Below are positions 8,834 to 17,555 of a DNA stretch of 64,000 bases, piece after piece (positions within the stretch are counted from its first letter, which is position 1; each line of letters opens with the position of its first letter). The DNA comes from JAYFQE01 sp034927345 (GTDB lineage Bacteria > Bacillota > Clostridia > Saccharofermentanales > UBA5734): positions 1 through 64,000 of the forward strand of contig JAYFQE010000015.1 of NCBI GenBank assembly GCA_034927345.1, given 5' to 3'. The translations under genes and the position numbers were made by a program. The notes beneath the pieces were generated by a model. The model was not told the DNA's origin and ran no database searches. It worked only from the letters and a program-made list of their open reading frames with translations.

Positions 8834-8837
8834 GCAG

Positions 8838-9980
8838 TCATTCCTCCGTAAAGGGGATACGAATTTCACCTGACATGAGTTTGGGAAGGAGGGTATCACG
8901 GATTTGGGCTAGTTTTTTAATCTCATCAGACGATGATCGCAATAGACCAAACAAGTTGGTAGTCTGTTGCCTAAAGTGTTTTGCTACCTCTGCAGACGGT
9001 AGGACGGCAGGTAATTCATTCATGTTTTTTTGCGTTATTTTAGGTTGAACAGCCCCTGTTACTATATGAACAATATTCGTCTGTCTTAGTAAAAGGTAAA
9101 CATATTCAGTTGATATAAATGCTTTCCCTTGGAGGATGTGTGCATGATTATTAACCCAAAATTTTCCCCAAACATACTGAAGCATTGGAGTACCGTTATC
9201 CATAATAACGGTACCATCTTCACCCATTAGTACATAGATCCCGTCGAATAAATAATTATCAACGAAATCCAATTGACTTGCTGCTCCATAATATGGATAG
9301 ATCTTTTCTAACTTTTCGCGCTCTCTGCTTGATAACGGTACACGCTTACTATCAAAATTTAATATGATAAACGATAAGCTTGAGGCTATCCATCCCTCAG
9401 GAATCATCCCAAGTTCACTCTCAATCATCTTACCACCGGATGACTTATATGGATTACCATTTTCATCAGGAAACTCAAAGTCAACAAACCAGCGTTTGAA
9501 CAAGGTCTGGGCGATCTCTTCCAGAGTCTTATTCACGCGATTATTCAGCTCGATCTTGTCATCAAAAGAAGAAAGAATGCGGGCAATTGCTTGTTGAGAT
9601 GACAAAGAAGGGAAAGCTAATTGCAGTTGGCGAAGTATTTCTTGAGTTAAAAGTGGTTGGCTCGAACCAATCCTAAGATTATTCAGATTGGCACTTAACA
9701 GAGCATAATAAATAAATTTGGGATCTGCATTGTCATTAGCTTTAGCAGCTATAGCATTATCAGAAACCCAACACTTTCCACTTGAATAATATATGCTTCC
9801 GCAATATGCGCCGACTCTTCCAATTATTACTGTATTACCATCATTATTCCAGTCATCACAGTAATCAAGGATGCCATTTCCACCATATACTGGTATTTTC
9901 CCTTGACTAAGGGGACGTTTTTTGCCATTTTTGAACTCAATATACGTATCACAAGAGTTGGTCATTATTTCATAGTTCAT
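8838..9980 (-). CDS. hsdS: Type I restriction-modification specificity subunit HsdS
   Basis: This 380-residue protein sets the recognition sequence for methylation and cleavage. It shows two target-recognition domains, each followed by a helical spacer. The central conserved region 'QQAIARILSSFDDKIELNN' with 'LFKRWFVDFEFP' lies near residues 127-175 and a second helical spacer lies at the C-terminus. The start at 9980 lies inside the hsdM 3' end (11-base overlap), with GGGGAG upstream. An earlier ATG at 10013 would overlap hsdM further and is less likely. The halves are not alike, so a bipartite asymmetric target is expected. No truncation is visible. Confidence 0.93.
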   Translation of the reverse strand: MNYEIMTNSCDTYIEFKNGKKRPLSQGKIPVYGGNGILDYCDDWNNDGNTVIIGRVGAYCGSIYYSSGKCWVSDNAIAAKANDNADPKFIYYALLSANLNNLRIGSSQPLLTQEILRQLQLAFPSLSSQQAIARILSSFDDKIELNNRVNKTLEEIAQTLFKRWFVDFEFPDENGNPYKSSGGKMIESELGMIPEGWIASSLSFIILNFDSKRVPLSSREREKLEKIYPYYGAASQLDFVDNYLFDGIYVLMGEDGTVIMDNGTPMLQYVWGKFWVNNHAHILQGKAFISTEYVYLLLRQTNIVHIVTGAVQPKITQKNMNELPAVLPSAEVAKHFRQQTTNLFGLLRSSSDEIKKLAQIRDTLLPKLMSGEIRIPFTEE

Positions 9981-11502
9981 ATCCAATGCTCCCCAGATTC
10001 TTCCTGATCTCATCCTCCAATTCCTTGGAGCGGGTGAACATCTCGGTCAATTCACTGGTCAGTCGTGCCATCTTTTCCTCAAAGGGCTCACCATCATCAA
10101 TAACATCCTCAATGCCAACATAACGGCCAGGGGTCAGCACATAGTCATTGTCTCGGATCTCCTGGAGAGAAGCGGCTTTGCAGAATCCTTTGACATCTTC
10201 ATATTGGCCGTCCTTGTTACGCCATGCATGATATTTCGAAGCAATAACGTTAATATCGTCATTCGTTAAGATTCTGTGTGTCCGATCTTCCATAGTTCCA
10301 AGTTTGCGGGCATCGATGAAGAGTGTTTCACCTTGCCTGGCTCGATGGCCGTTCTCGGACTTGTTACGGGTGATGAACCACAAACAGACGGGGATCGCCG
10401 TAGTCAGGAAGAGCTGTCCAGGCAGCGTGACGATACAATCGACATGATCCTTCTCGATCAGATTCTTTCGTATCTCATACTCAGCAGTTGTGGAGGTAGA
10501 CATCGATCCATTAGCCAGGACGAAGCCAGCTGTACCGTTAGGAGCCAACTTGGACAGCATGTGTAAGATCCAACCATAGTTGGCATTGCCAGCGGGCGGG
10601 ATGCCATAATCCTGCCAGCGTTGGTCATCGATCAGATGATTGCCACCCCAGTCCGATATATTGAACGGTGGATTAGCCAGGATAAAATCTGCTTTCAGTG
10701 TCTTGTGCAGATCGTTATGGAAGGTATCAGCATTCTGTTGCCCCAGATTGCCATCCAGACCGCGGATCGCCAGATTCATCTTAGCTAACCGCCAGGTGGT
10801 CGGATTGCTTTCCTGGCCATAGATGGAGATGCTACCGATATTGCCCTGATGCTCTTTCACAAAACGGCTGGATTGAACGAACATCCCGCCAGATCCACAA
10901 CACGGGTCATAGATACGACCATTATAGGGTTCCAGCATTTCAACCAGGGTGCGGACAACACTGAGTGGAGTAAAAAATTCTCCCCCTAGTTTACCTTCAG
11001 CTGCAGCAAATTTGCCCAGGAAATACTCATATACACGACCAAGAACGTCCATTTCCTGGCTGACTTTATCACCGATCTTGAAGGACAGGATATCGATCAA
11101 TTCGCCCAAACGGGTTTTATCTAGATCAGGACGGGCATAATTCTTTGAGAGAACACCCTTCAAGGATGCATTATCTTTCTCGATGGCGATCATGGCATTG
11201 TCGATGATCTGACCGATGGTTGGCTGCTTAGCATGATCTACCAGATATTGCCATCTGGCCTCGGGTACAACCCAGAAAATATTATCCGCCAGGTATTCAT
11301 CACGATCTTCTGGATCAGCATCAGGATCTGACTTTAACTCATTATATTTTTCCTCAAAAGCATCAGATATGTACTTTAAGAAGATCAATCCCAGAACGAC
11401 ATGTTTATATTCAGCGGCATCCATATTGTTTCTGAGCTTGTCGGCTGCCTGCCAGAGTGTTTGTTCGAAGCCGACACTGCCATTAACCTGACCATTTGAC
11501 AT
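9970..11502 (-). CDS. hsdM: Type I restriction-modification methyltransferase subunit HsdM
   Basis: This 510-residue N6-adenine methyltransferase protects host DNA and forms the core of the type I complex. An N-terminal helical HsdM_N domain covers residues 1-150. The AdoMet-binding motif 'DPCCGSGGMF' falls near residue 199 and the catalytic 'NPPF' near 276, with a coiled C-terminal tail that would contact HsdS. It is the first gene of the operon; an AT-rich promoter region with an inverted repeat lies upstream. hsdS starts inside its last codons. The gene is intact. Confidence 0.96.
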   Translation of the reverse strand: MSNGQVNGSVGFEQTLWQAADKLRNNMDAAEYKHVVLGLIFLKYISDAFEEKYNELKSDPDADPEDRDEYLADNIFWVVPEARWQYLVDHAKQPTIGQIIDNAMIAIEKDNASLKGVLSKNYARPDLDKTRLGELIDILSFKIGDKVSQEMDVLGRVYEYFLGKFAAAEGKLGGEFFTPLSVVRTLVEMLEPYNGRIYDPCCGSGGMFVQSSRFVKEHQGNIGSISIYGQESNPTTWRLAKMNLAIRGLDGNLGQQNADTFHNDLHKTLKADFILANPPFNISDWGGNHLIDDQRWQDYGIPPAGNANYGWILHMLSKLAPNGTAGFVLANGSMSTSTTAEYEIRKNLIEKDHVDCIVTLPGQLFLTTAIPVCLWFITRNKSENGHRARQGETLFIDARKLGTMEDRTHRILTNDDINVIASKYHAWRNKDGQYEDVKGFCKAASLQEIRDNDYVLTPGRYVGIEDVIDDGEPFEEKMARLTSELTEMFTRSKELEDEIRKNLGSIGYEL

Positions 11503-11546
11503 GATATATGTACCCCATTTAAGATAAATATGACATTCTATTTATT

Positions 11547-11588
11547 ATTATAACAAATTAAATCGCATTAGGCATAAAATAGCCTAAT
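11547..11588 (-). promoter_or_regulatory. hsd operon promoter with inverted repeat in the -35 region
   Basis: On the minus strand a perfect TATAAT lies at 11552-11547, 44 bases upstream of hsdM. No good TTGACA lies 17 bases above it. Instead a perfect inverted repeat, ATTAGGC-8-GCCTAAT (11567-11588), covers the -35 position. This suggests a regulator-binding site that either activates or represses the RM operon. Nothing else is recognised in the rest of 11503-11852, except a short IS3-end-like string near 11807-11836. Confidence 0.55.
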
Positions 11589-11852
11589 ATTCATGATCTA
11601 TAATCTGATTTCTGAGATGATAAATTGATCTGATACTTAATTTGAATAAACGGCAAAAAGTTCAAAGGCAGAACAGTAATCTACTTAATTTGGTGATGAT
11701 TAATGGTACTCATTCTTCGTGGAAAGCAACGTATAAAGCAATACATAAACTAGTGCAAATTGCGGTGTGCCAGCGCCGCCATTCCGGCAGGATGAGCACC
11801 AGGATATGAACTGAACCCCATATGTTGGACAAAATGAGTACACAAGCAACCT

Positions 11853-12065
11853 TTAATGCTGATTTATATCCAGGCTTTTGTCTGCCCCCCAGCCGACAAT
11901 ACCGCCATTATCCGATACACTGACAACAGCCCGAAAGTTCCCGTCCATAGAATCCGAAATGTACTCATAGCCGGAGTTGTTCTTTTTAAAGCCAAATGGC
12001 TCCAGACGATCCTAGATGAACCTTTTACGTCTGAAAACTGTATCTTCTATGCCTATGATGCTCAT
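11853..12065 (-). pseudogene. YjbR/MmcQ-like gene fragment with an in-frame stop
   Basis: Reading the minus strand from an ATG that overlaps the stop codon of the leucine-rich gene (ATGA) gives 71 codons, with a TAG at codon 18 (12014-12012). The downstream part, containing 'PFGFKK', 'YEYISDSMDGNFRAVVSV' and 'NGGIVG', resembles the small alpha/beta domain seen at the N-terminus of some Firmicute MmcQ/YjbR-like proteins. The frame ends early at 11853, where the family would normally continue for over 100 residues. The gene therefore looks both nonsense-mutated and 3'-truncated. Family assignment is from memory of the motif pattern and is moderately uncertain. Confidence 0.5.
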
Positions 12066-12580
12066 GTATTCAACACCTTCGTTTTATAAGCCTCCGGGCT
12101 GATCTCTACATTAGGACCGCATACAACTTCTTCAAGCTGATCGCAGCCGCCGAAAACCCAAGCGTATATATTTTTCATTCCCGCACCGCAAACAACTCTT
12201 TTCAGGTTTTTGCAATCTTTGAAAGCAAAGGGTGGAAGATAAGTCAGCTTGTCCGGCAGTACGATTTCTTCAAATCCACTGCGGCAAAAGGTATAACCCC
12301 ACAAGCTCGTTAGACTGGAAGGCAGTTCAATGTGGCGGAGATTTTCGCATCCGTCAAACAAGAACTCACCCAAATCGGTAACGGTATCGGGAATATGGAC
12401 AGAAGTAATTTCCTTGTGTCCGGCAAATAGTTTATCATAAAGAACCGTTACATTGCGGTTATTCGGGATCACGACCTCAGCCTCATCCCCTTGATATCTC
12501 ATGACACAGAAGGTGTAGTCCTCAATTTGTTTGTATATAAAATCCTGCATATGTTTCACCTCTAATGTCAGCTTGGCCAT
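12062..12580 (-). CDS. BspA-like leucine-rich repeat protein, small
   Basis: This 172-residue protein contains four to five BspA/TpLRR-type repeats of about 23 residues ('ITSVHIPDTVTDLGEFLFDGCENLRHIELPSSL' style units), covering roughly residues 55-150. No signal peptide or anchor is visible, so it is probably cytoplasmic. Such repeats generally mediate protein contacts. A GAGGTG site precedes the ATG at 12580, and another lies before an internal ATG at 12550 that gives 'MQDFIYKQ'. The true start is uncertain by ten residues. Its stop codon overlaps the ATG of the YjbR-like fragment, indicating they were once an operon. Confidence 0.7.
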   Translation of the reverse strand: MAKLTLEVKHMQDFIYKQIEDYTFCVMRYQGDEAEVVIPNNRNVTVLYDKLFAGHKEITSVHIPDTVTDLGEFLFDGCENLRHIELPSSLTSLWGYTFCRSGFEEIVLPDKLTYLPPFAFKDCKNLKRVVCGAGMKNIYAWVFGGCDQLEEVVCGPNVEISPEAYKTKVLNT

Positions 12581-12686
12581 GGTACACCTCGGTGTTCATA
12601 ATACTGACGATTATACCAATCTTGTGGGCATAATGGGCATAAAATTCACAAAGCAAGCGATATAATGCTGATTTCAATCGTAATTT

Positions 12687-12851
12687 TCATCTAGATCGGG
12701 CTATAGCTACTATCCGAGAACGAATATCAAGAATGGATTGAATAAAATACAATAAACTACTTACAGTTTTGCTAATAAGCTGATAGAGTGAGATCGTGTG
12801 GCGATATTGCATTGGTTCCTTACTGGTATCAAGCACTGCCCGCTGCTCCAT
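12687..12851 (-). CDS. Small hypothetical ORF with strong ribosome site
   Basis: A 54-residue frame begins with ATG preceded by GGAGG at 8-base spacing. The product has no recognised domain; its C-terminal half is rich in hydrophobic and Ser/Ile residues. It lies in the 331-base gap between the leucine-rich gene and the divergent amidohydrolase gene. It may be a real small gene or the 5' remnant of a lost one; I cannot decide from sequence alone. Nothing else convincing is seen in the gap. Confidence 0.25.
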   Translation of the reverse strand: MEQRAVLDTSKEPMQYRHTISLYQLISKTVSSLLYFIQSILDIRSRIVAIARSR

Positions 12852-12911
12852 TCCCACTTCCTCCAAAAAAAGGCTTGAAAGCATATAATATCATGAAAGG
12901 ATTGACTACCT

Positions 12912-13817
12912 ATGAAAAAGATTGACATGCATGCTCATCCTATACCATTTAAAACTATTGAACGGATTGAACGGACTCCAGCCGCCGCCGGTGGAACATT
13001 TGTAACTCCGCAGGAGCTGCGTGATATGTACGATCCATTAGGTATCGAAAAATGCGTTATTTTACCTATTGTCTCTCCGGAAGCCCAACATGTCTGGATA
13101 TCAAATGAAGAAGCGTACAGACTTACAGTAGAATATCCTGATCTGTTTTACTGGTTCTGCAACATTGATCCCAGAATAGATAAAAACAGCCCGGATTCGG
13201 ATCTCTCTTATTATCTTGAATATTATAAGAAGCTTGGAGCGCGTGGTGTGGGTGAAGTTACGGCAAATTTGTATTTCGATGACCCGCGGGTTCTCAACCT
13301 ATTTTACCACTGCGAAAAATGCAATTTACCGATTACATTTCATATTGGGAGGCAGGGGAATGATTACGGCTTAATTGACGATCTGGGTCTGCCTCGTTTA
13401 GAAAAAGTACTCAATATGTTTCCAAAACTTCGATTTTTAGGCCATTCCCAGAAATTTTGGGCTGAGATCGGATCGGGCATCACCGAGGAAAATCGGAACG
13501 GTTATCCAGAAGGGAAAGTACTTCCCGGTGGACGAATCGTTGAACTAATGCGCAATTATCCGAACTTGAATGGCGACTTGTCGGCAGGCAGCGGCAGTAA
13601 TGCCGTTATGAGGGACCCGGATTTCGGATATGCATTTATCGAGGAATTCCAGGACCGGTTATTTTTCGCTACAGATATTTGTGACCCGAGAAATGTTAAT
13701 AATCCGATGTTGAAACTGTCCGCATGGCTGGACGAAGCGGCGTCTACTGGTAAAATCAGTCAATTGGCTTACGAGAAAGTGTGCAGGGGAAATGCCATAG
13801 CTTTACTTGAATCGTAA
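12912..13817 (+). CDS. Amidohydrolase-family metal-dependent hydrolase
   Basis: This 301-residue protein has the Amidohydro_2 (TIM-barrel) pattern. An N-terminal 'DMHAHP' supplies the HxH metal ligands, 'ITFHIGRQG' a barrel histidine and 'FLGHSQ' another, and 'FFATDICDP' near the C-terminus the metal-binding aspartate. Family members include gamma-resorcylate/ACMSD-type decarboxylases and lactone hydrolases, so the substrate cannot be named. An AAAGGA site lies 10 bases upstream of the ATG. The gene stands alone, followed at 144 bases by a kinase-like gene on the same strand. Confidence 0.8.
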   Translation: MKKIDMHAHPIPFKTIERIERTPAAAGGTFVTPQELRDMYDPLGIEKCVILPIVSPEAQHVWISNEEAYRLTVEYPDLFYWFCNIDPRIDKNSPDSDLSYYLEYYKKLGARGVGEVTANLYFDDPRVLNLFYHCEKCNLPITFHIGRQGNDYGLIDDLGLPRLEKVLNMFPKLRFLGHSQKFWAEIGSGITEENRNGYPEGKVLPGGRIVELMRNYPNLNGDLSAGSGSNAVMRDPDFGYAFIEEFQDRLFFATDICDPRNVNNPMLKLSAWLDEAASTGKISQLAYEKVCRGNAIALLES

Positions 13818-13870
13818 AATCGCTAACAATTTAGTAAGGAGAACCAAAAATTAAAGCAGGCTTTGCCCGA

Positions 13871-13969
13871 ATGAACATAACACCTTCGAGAGGTTGTGGC
13901 AAGAATGCAAAGGAGTTATTCCATGGCAAACAGATTGATCAATGGCATGCGGAGGTAAATCATGAATAA
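13871..13969 (+). CDS. Possible short ORF overlapping the next gene
   Basis: A 32-codon frame ends ATGAATAA, so that its stop codon overlaps the start of the P-loop gene at 13962. No clear ribosome site precedes its ATG and no domain is recognised. The segment also contains AAAGGAG before another ATG (13923) that opens an 11-codon frame ending just before the kinase start. Either could couple translation into the downstream gene, or the segment may be the 3' remnant of a lost gene. Confidence 0.25.
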   Translation: MNITPSRGCGKNAKELFHGKQIDQWHAEVNHE

Positions 13970-14537
13970 GCAAGGCAAAGTGATTATTATTGCGGGGACG
14001 CCAAGATCGGGCAAGACAACGCTGTCAATAAGGTTATCGAGAAACGGATTCAGCCGAATCTCTTTTGATCATCTTGGAAATGCATTGAAAACAGCCTTTC
14101 CTGATATAATCCCTGATTCACATGATCAAGACACCTGCTCTGCCTGCTTGTTTGAGTTTTTCCAGTCTCTAGTCATTTCCGCTTATGAGGACGCCGCTCA
14201 TTATGGCGTCAACACCGTGTTTGATGTGTATGACTTTACGCCGGAATACATCAGAAAATTACCTCATCAAGAAATGCTCGATGCCTATTTCCTGGGGTAT
14301 CCTGATAACAATGTACACGAGATAGAACAGAACATCGTATACTATGCTCAGCCAACAGATTGGATCACTCAGGTGAATGCTCAGTACTTGAAAGAGGTGG
14401 CAGCCAGATGCTATAAAGTCAATCAAAATTTGATGAAACAGTGCGTACAATATGGTTATCCATTTATTAATACAAAGAGCGGCGATGAACGAGATAAGAT
14501 CCTTGATGAATTATATAATGCAGTGATGGCCAAATAA
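13962..14537 (+). CDS. P-loop kinase-like protein
   Basis: This 191-residue protein has a Walker A motif 'GTPRSGKTT' at residues 12-20 and the compact size of small-molecule kinases such as adenylylsulfate, shikimate or zeta-toxin-like kinases. No lid or substrate motif allows a substrate to be named. An 'FDVYDF' stretch near residue 90 may contribute the acidic metal-binding residues. GGAGG precedes the ATG by 7 bases. The flavoprotein gene follows after about 110 bases, on the same strand. Confidence 0.65.
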   Translation: MNKQGKVIIIAGTPRSGKTTLSIRLSRNGFSRISFDHLGNALKTAFPDIIPDSHDQDTCSACLFEFFQSLVISAYEDAAHYGVNTVFDVYDFTPEYIRKLPHQEMLDAYFLGYPDNNVHEIEQNIVYYAQPTDWITQVNAQYLKEVAARCYKVNQNLMKQCVQYGYPFINTKSGDERDKILDELYNAVMAK

Positions 14538-14646
14538 GCTGTGGGAACAGCCCATCCTAGTTCGTGACATTGATCTGTGTGAAGCGGTTTGTGATGGTCC
14601 CATGAATGCATTTCTCCAAGGATTTTTCAAATAGGAGGGCATTGAT

Positions 14647-15201
14647 ATGCATATTGCCATACTGTCCGGGAATCCAAAAACCGATGGCTTGAATCAAACA
14701 ATGATCGAGGCGGCAGCTGCCGGAGCGGCAGCCGGCGGCGCGACTGTCGACGAAATTAGGTTGGCTGATTTCCAATTGCTGCGTTGTCAGGTTTGCGGCG
14801 ACGGCTGGGGTCCCTGTTCAGAAGATCGGCTTTGCCAATATGGTGAAGATGGCTTTGATACCGTGGTTAACCGGCTGACCTGTTCCGATGCCGTGATCCT
14901 GACAACACCAGTCTACTGGGGTGAAATGTCAGAATTGCTGAAATGTTTTCTCGATCGGCTGCGCCGCTGCCAGCACGGTCAGGAAGGAAAGCTAGCCGGA
15001 AAACAGGTGTTGATCTTGGCGAGTCCCGGGGATTCCGGCTACGGTCAGTTGTCTTGCTTTGAGCAGATGGATCGCTTTTGCCAGCATTGCGGTATGCTTG
15101 TCTTTGACACAATTGGCGCTAAACGTTGGACACTCGATTATCAGAAGCAGGCAGCTTATGCTGCCGCCAGAGCGATGGCCGGTTTGGGGAAGGCCAAATA
15201 A
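14647..15201 (+). CDS. NADPH-dependent FMN reductase/flavodoxin-fold protein
   Basis: This 184-residue flavodoxin-fold protein starts with 'ILSGNPKTDGLNQ', the FMN-phosphate loop of the NAD(P)H-dependent FMN reductase family. It also has 'TTPVYWGEMSELLKCFLDRL', the conserved isoalloxazine-contacting segment. A 'CQVCGDGWGPC' cysteine cluster near residue 44 resembles iron-sulfur flavoproteins of anaerobes, but the exact compact C-x2-C-x2-C-x4-7-C spacing is not met. It probably transfers electrons in the cytoplasm using FMN. AGGAGG precedes the ATG. It converges on the GH31 gene across a hairpin. Confidence 0.8.
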   Translation: MHIAILSGNPKTDGLNQTMIEAAAAGAAAGGATVDEIRLADFQLLRCQVCGDGWGPCSEDRLCQYGEDGFDTVVNRLTCSDAVILTTPVYWGEMSELLKCFLDRLRRCQHGQEGKLAGKQVLILASPGDSGYGQLSCFEQMDRFCQHCGMLVFDTIGAKRWTLDYQKQAAYAAARAMAGLGKAK

Positions 15202-15264
15202 TCCGGCGGCAAAGATGGCATCGACAGACCGGTTTGGTCGGATTATCTCCAAAATTATGTTATG

Positions 15265-15301
15265 CCGGCAGCGGGTGTTTGCGATTAGACACCGCTGCCG
15301 G
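15265..15301. terminator. Hairpin between converging genes
   Basis: A long stem (CCGGCAGCGG / CCGCTGCCGG with inner TGT/ACA pairing and one bulged G) sits between the flavoprotein stop codon and the GH31 stop codon, using the last GH31 codons as one arm. The T-run is weak on both sides, so a bidirectional terminator is likely but not certain. Confidence 0.5.
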
Positions 15302-17531
15302 TTGTATCTATTTGCACCTGTATCCCATTCATGGCTTCATCGGCATGGAAGCACACCGCTCCTTTGACTGGATCGTATTGCCAGTCGGCGGCCGATACCG
15401 ATAGGGGAGATGGGCAATATACCTCGATGTAATATCTGCGTTTCTTGGGCATACCTTCATAGCTCCCCGCACGAGGGGCGACATTCAGGACGATGTTCTT
15501 GCCGTGCGCATCGCAAGTGATGTAGGTGAGGGCGAATTGCCCCTGCTCGTACCCAAAACTTTCTCCATCGTCCTCATACAGGGAAAATTCGCTATGCCCC
15601 TCGGGATAGACGCGTAAGGTCAGTTCTTCGAGTACTTTTTCACCGACATAATTGACAGCCGGCCAATAAGGAATGATCGCACCTTTCTTGATAAAAAGAT
15701 ACCCGCCCCGGTTGGCCGGATAGCCGCTGGTGATGTCTTGCATGCCGTCATATTCTTTTCCCGTCCAGTAATCGATCCACGTGCCCTTCGGCAAATAGAC
15801 CCGATCGGTCAGCGCGCCGACCAGCAGCGAATCGCCGAACATATATTGGTTAATCAGATTATAGGCCCGCGGATCGTCCGGATACATCAGAACCATTGCC
15901 CGGCAAATGGCCAGGCCGGTGCGGTGGCCTTGCCAGGCCGCCGAGTAGATATAAGGCAGCAGAGCGTAACGCAGGCGGGCGTAAAAACTGAAACCGGCAT
16001 GCAGTTCGTCGGACAATTGCCACGGTTCGGCCATTTGAGCCCAGCTCATATGTTGAGCCCAACCCATGAAAAAGCCAAAATGAAAATCTTCAAGGGAATC
16101 AACATCAATATCCGAAGCGAAATTCATATGCCCCTGCATGCTATAGTTCAGCATTCCGGTCAATGAGATCTGTTTGCCGCCCACATCTCCCGCCCAAGTA
16201 GCCGTCCATTTCTGATTGCCGATAAAGGTCGAGGGCGTAAAGATCATCGGCCGCTTATCGGCATAAGCACGGTAACCGTCATAGTACTGTTTGGCGATTA
16301 AGGACTGGTTGAGATTGTGCATTTCCCGATCGCCCCTGTCATTGGCGTAGTGCCGGTCGGGATGGGGAACAATGATGTTGCTGCCGTCCTGTTTCAGACC
16401 CCGGACTCCTTTGTCGAAGAATCGCTTGAAGTGGTCAAACCAAGATTCCTCCGGGACGGTGATCCGGTCGGCTATACGTTTGCCTTCCATATTGTCGTCA
16501 CGGATTGCGCCTTCATGCAGCTCAACACGGTTGAAGACCTGGTATCGGGGCGGGTTGCATTCCGGCGGATGTTTAAGGTCGGCGTTTCGTTCGGCCTCAT
16601 AGGTCAGATCATAATCACAAGGAGTCCATAAGCACAGCTTGAAGCCTTTAGTCTGAAGGGCGTAAAGAAAAGTTCGTTTCGGCGGCATCCAGTCGGATAC
16701 ATGATACTTATTGATATCCCAATCATTATGGGTGCTAAAATCATAACGTTGAGCCATCCAGTCGGGCTCGAGACTAAGCGTATCGCACGGAATTCCCTCG
16801 GCCCGGAAGCGTTCGGCAATATCAAGCAGCGTCGACTGGTTCAGGCACTCGCTGCAAATATTGGTCAGGCCATATCCGAAGAGGGGCAGCAGCATGGGCT
16901 TGCCGGTGATATCCGTATAGCGTTCCACGATATGACGCAAATCGCCGGTAAAAATGAAAACGTCGAATTCGCCGTCTTTACTCCATAATACGAGCTGATC
17001 AGATTCACGGCTGCCAATATCAAAGTAATTTTCAAAGGAGTTGTTCCATAACACGCCCCATCCCCCGCTGCTTAACAAATAGGGAGAAGGACCGTAATTC
17101 GTAACATTAATGCAGCGGTTCTTGAGGATTCGGCCACGGTATTCCAAAGTTGGATCCGCGCGATATCCTCCGCCGTAAAAACGTTCCTTTTCTCCGATGG
17201 TGAAAGTGCCGCCTGTTCCGGCGCCGTCCTGCATGGCGATGGGCAGAATTTTCCGGATGATCGGTTCGCCGTTGGCATTGCCAAGGGACATGCTGCCATC
17301 AATGGTCGAAAGAGTCAGCACCAAGTCGCCTGAGAATACAGAGACGGTTTGTTTGGATTCCTCGATACGCAGCGATGCATCATCAAATTCAGTCTCAATC
17401 AGATCGTACCGTTCGGCAAGCGAGGGTAAAAACACTCCTGTGGCATTGCAGCGGATTCGTATGACGTCGCGGCGAATAGCCTGGATACGCAAGGCATTGT
17501 GATTGCAGAGCCATAGATCAAAGTTTTTCAT
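15285..17531 (-). CDS. GH31-family alpha-glycosidase
   Basis: This 748-residue cytoplasmic enzyme has the GH31 layout. An N-terminal galactose-mutarotase-like sandwich ('ERFYGGGYRADP') is followed by a TIM barrel and C-terminal beta domains ('GDSLLVGAL...VYLPKGTWIDYWTG'). The nucleophile is probably the Asp in 'GLKQDGSN' near residue 379. The acid/base is the Asp in 'WAGDVGG' near 448, and 'GHMNFASDIDV' corresponds to the GxxxxGxDIGG loop. GH31 enzymes cleave alpha-glucosides, xylosides, galactosides or sulfoquinovosides; the unusual 'KQDGSN' context argues against calling it a plain alpha-glucosidase. The sialidase-like gene lies 24 bases upstream on the same strand, so the two form an operon. 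Confidence 0.88.
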   Translation of the reverse strand: MKNFDLWLCNHNALRIQAIRRDVIRIRCNATGVFLPSLAERYDLIETEFDDASLRIEESKQTVSVFSGDLVLTLSTIDGSMSLGNANGEPIIRKILPIAMQDGAGTGGTFTIGEKERFYGGGYRADPTLEYRGRILKNRCINVTNYGPSPYLLSSGGWGVLWNNSFENYFDIGSRESDQLVLWSKDGEFDVFIFTGDLRHIVERYTDITGKPMLLPLFGYGLTNICSECLNQSTLLDIAERFRAEGIPCDTLSLEPDWMAQRYDFSTHNDWDINKYHVSDWMPPKRTFLYALQTKGFKLCLWTPCDYDLTYEAERNADLKHPPECNPPRYQVFNRVELHEGAIRDDNMEGKRIADRITVPEESWFDHFKRFFDKGVRGLKQDGSNIIVPHPDRHYANDRGDREMHNLNQSLIAKQYYDGYRAYADKRPMIFTPSTFIGNQKWTATWAGDVGGKQISLTGMLNYSMQGHMNFASDIDVDSLEDFHFGFFMGWAQHMSWAQMAEPWQLSDELHAGFSFYARLRYALLPYIYSAAWQGHRTGLAICRAMVLMYPDDPRAYNLINQYMFGDSLLVGALTDRVYLPKGTWIDYWTGKEYDGMQDITSGYPANRGGYLFIKKGAIIPYWPAVNYVGEKVLEELTLRVYPEGHSEFSLYEDDGESFGYEQGQFALTYITCDAHGKNIVLNVAPRAGSYEGMPKKRRYYIEVYCPSPLSVSAADWQYDPVKGAVCFHADEAMNGIQVQIDTTGSGV

Positions 17532-17555
17532 CGTTATCTCCCTTTAGTCGATTGG

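Noticed and set aside
11807..11836. String resembling the end of an IS3/IS150-type element (TGAACTGAACCCCATATGTT)
   Set aside because: Only one end is seen, no transposase remnant lies nearby, and the match is from memory, so an insertion-sequence remnant cannot be claimed.
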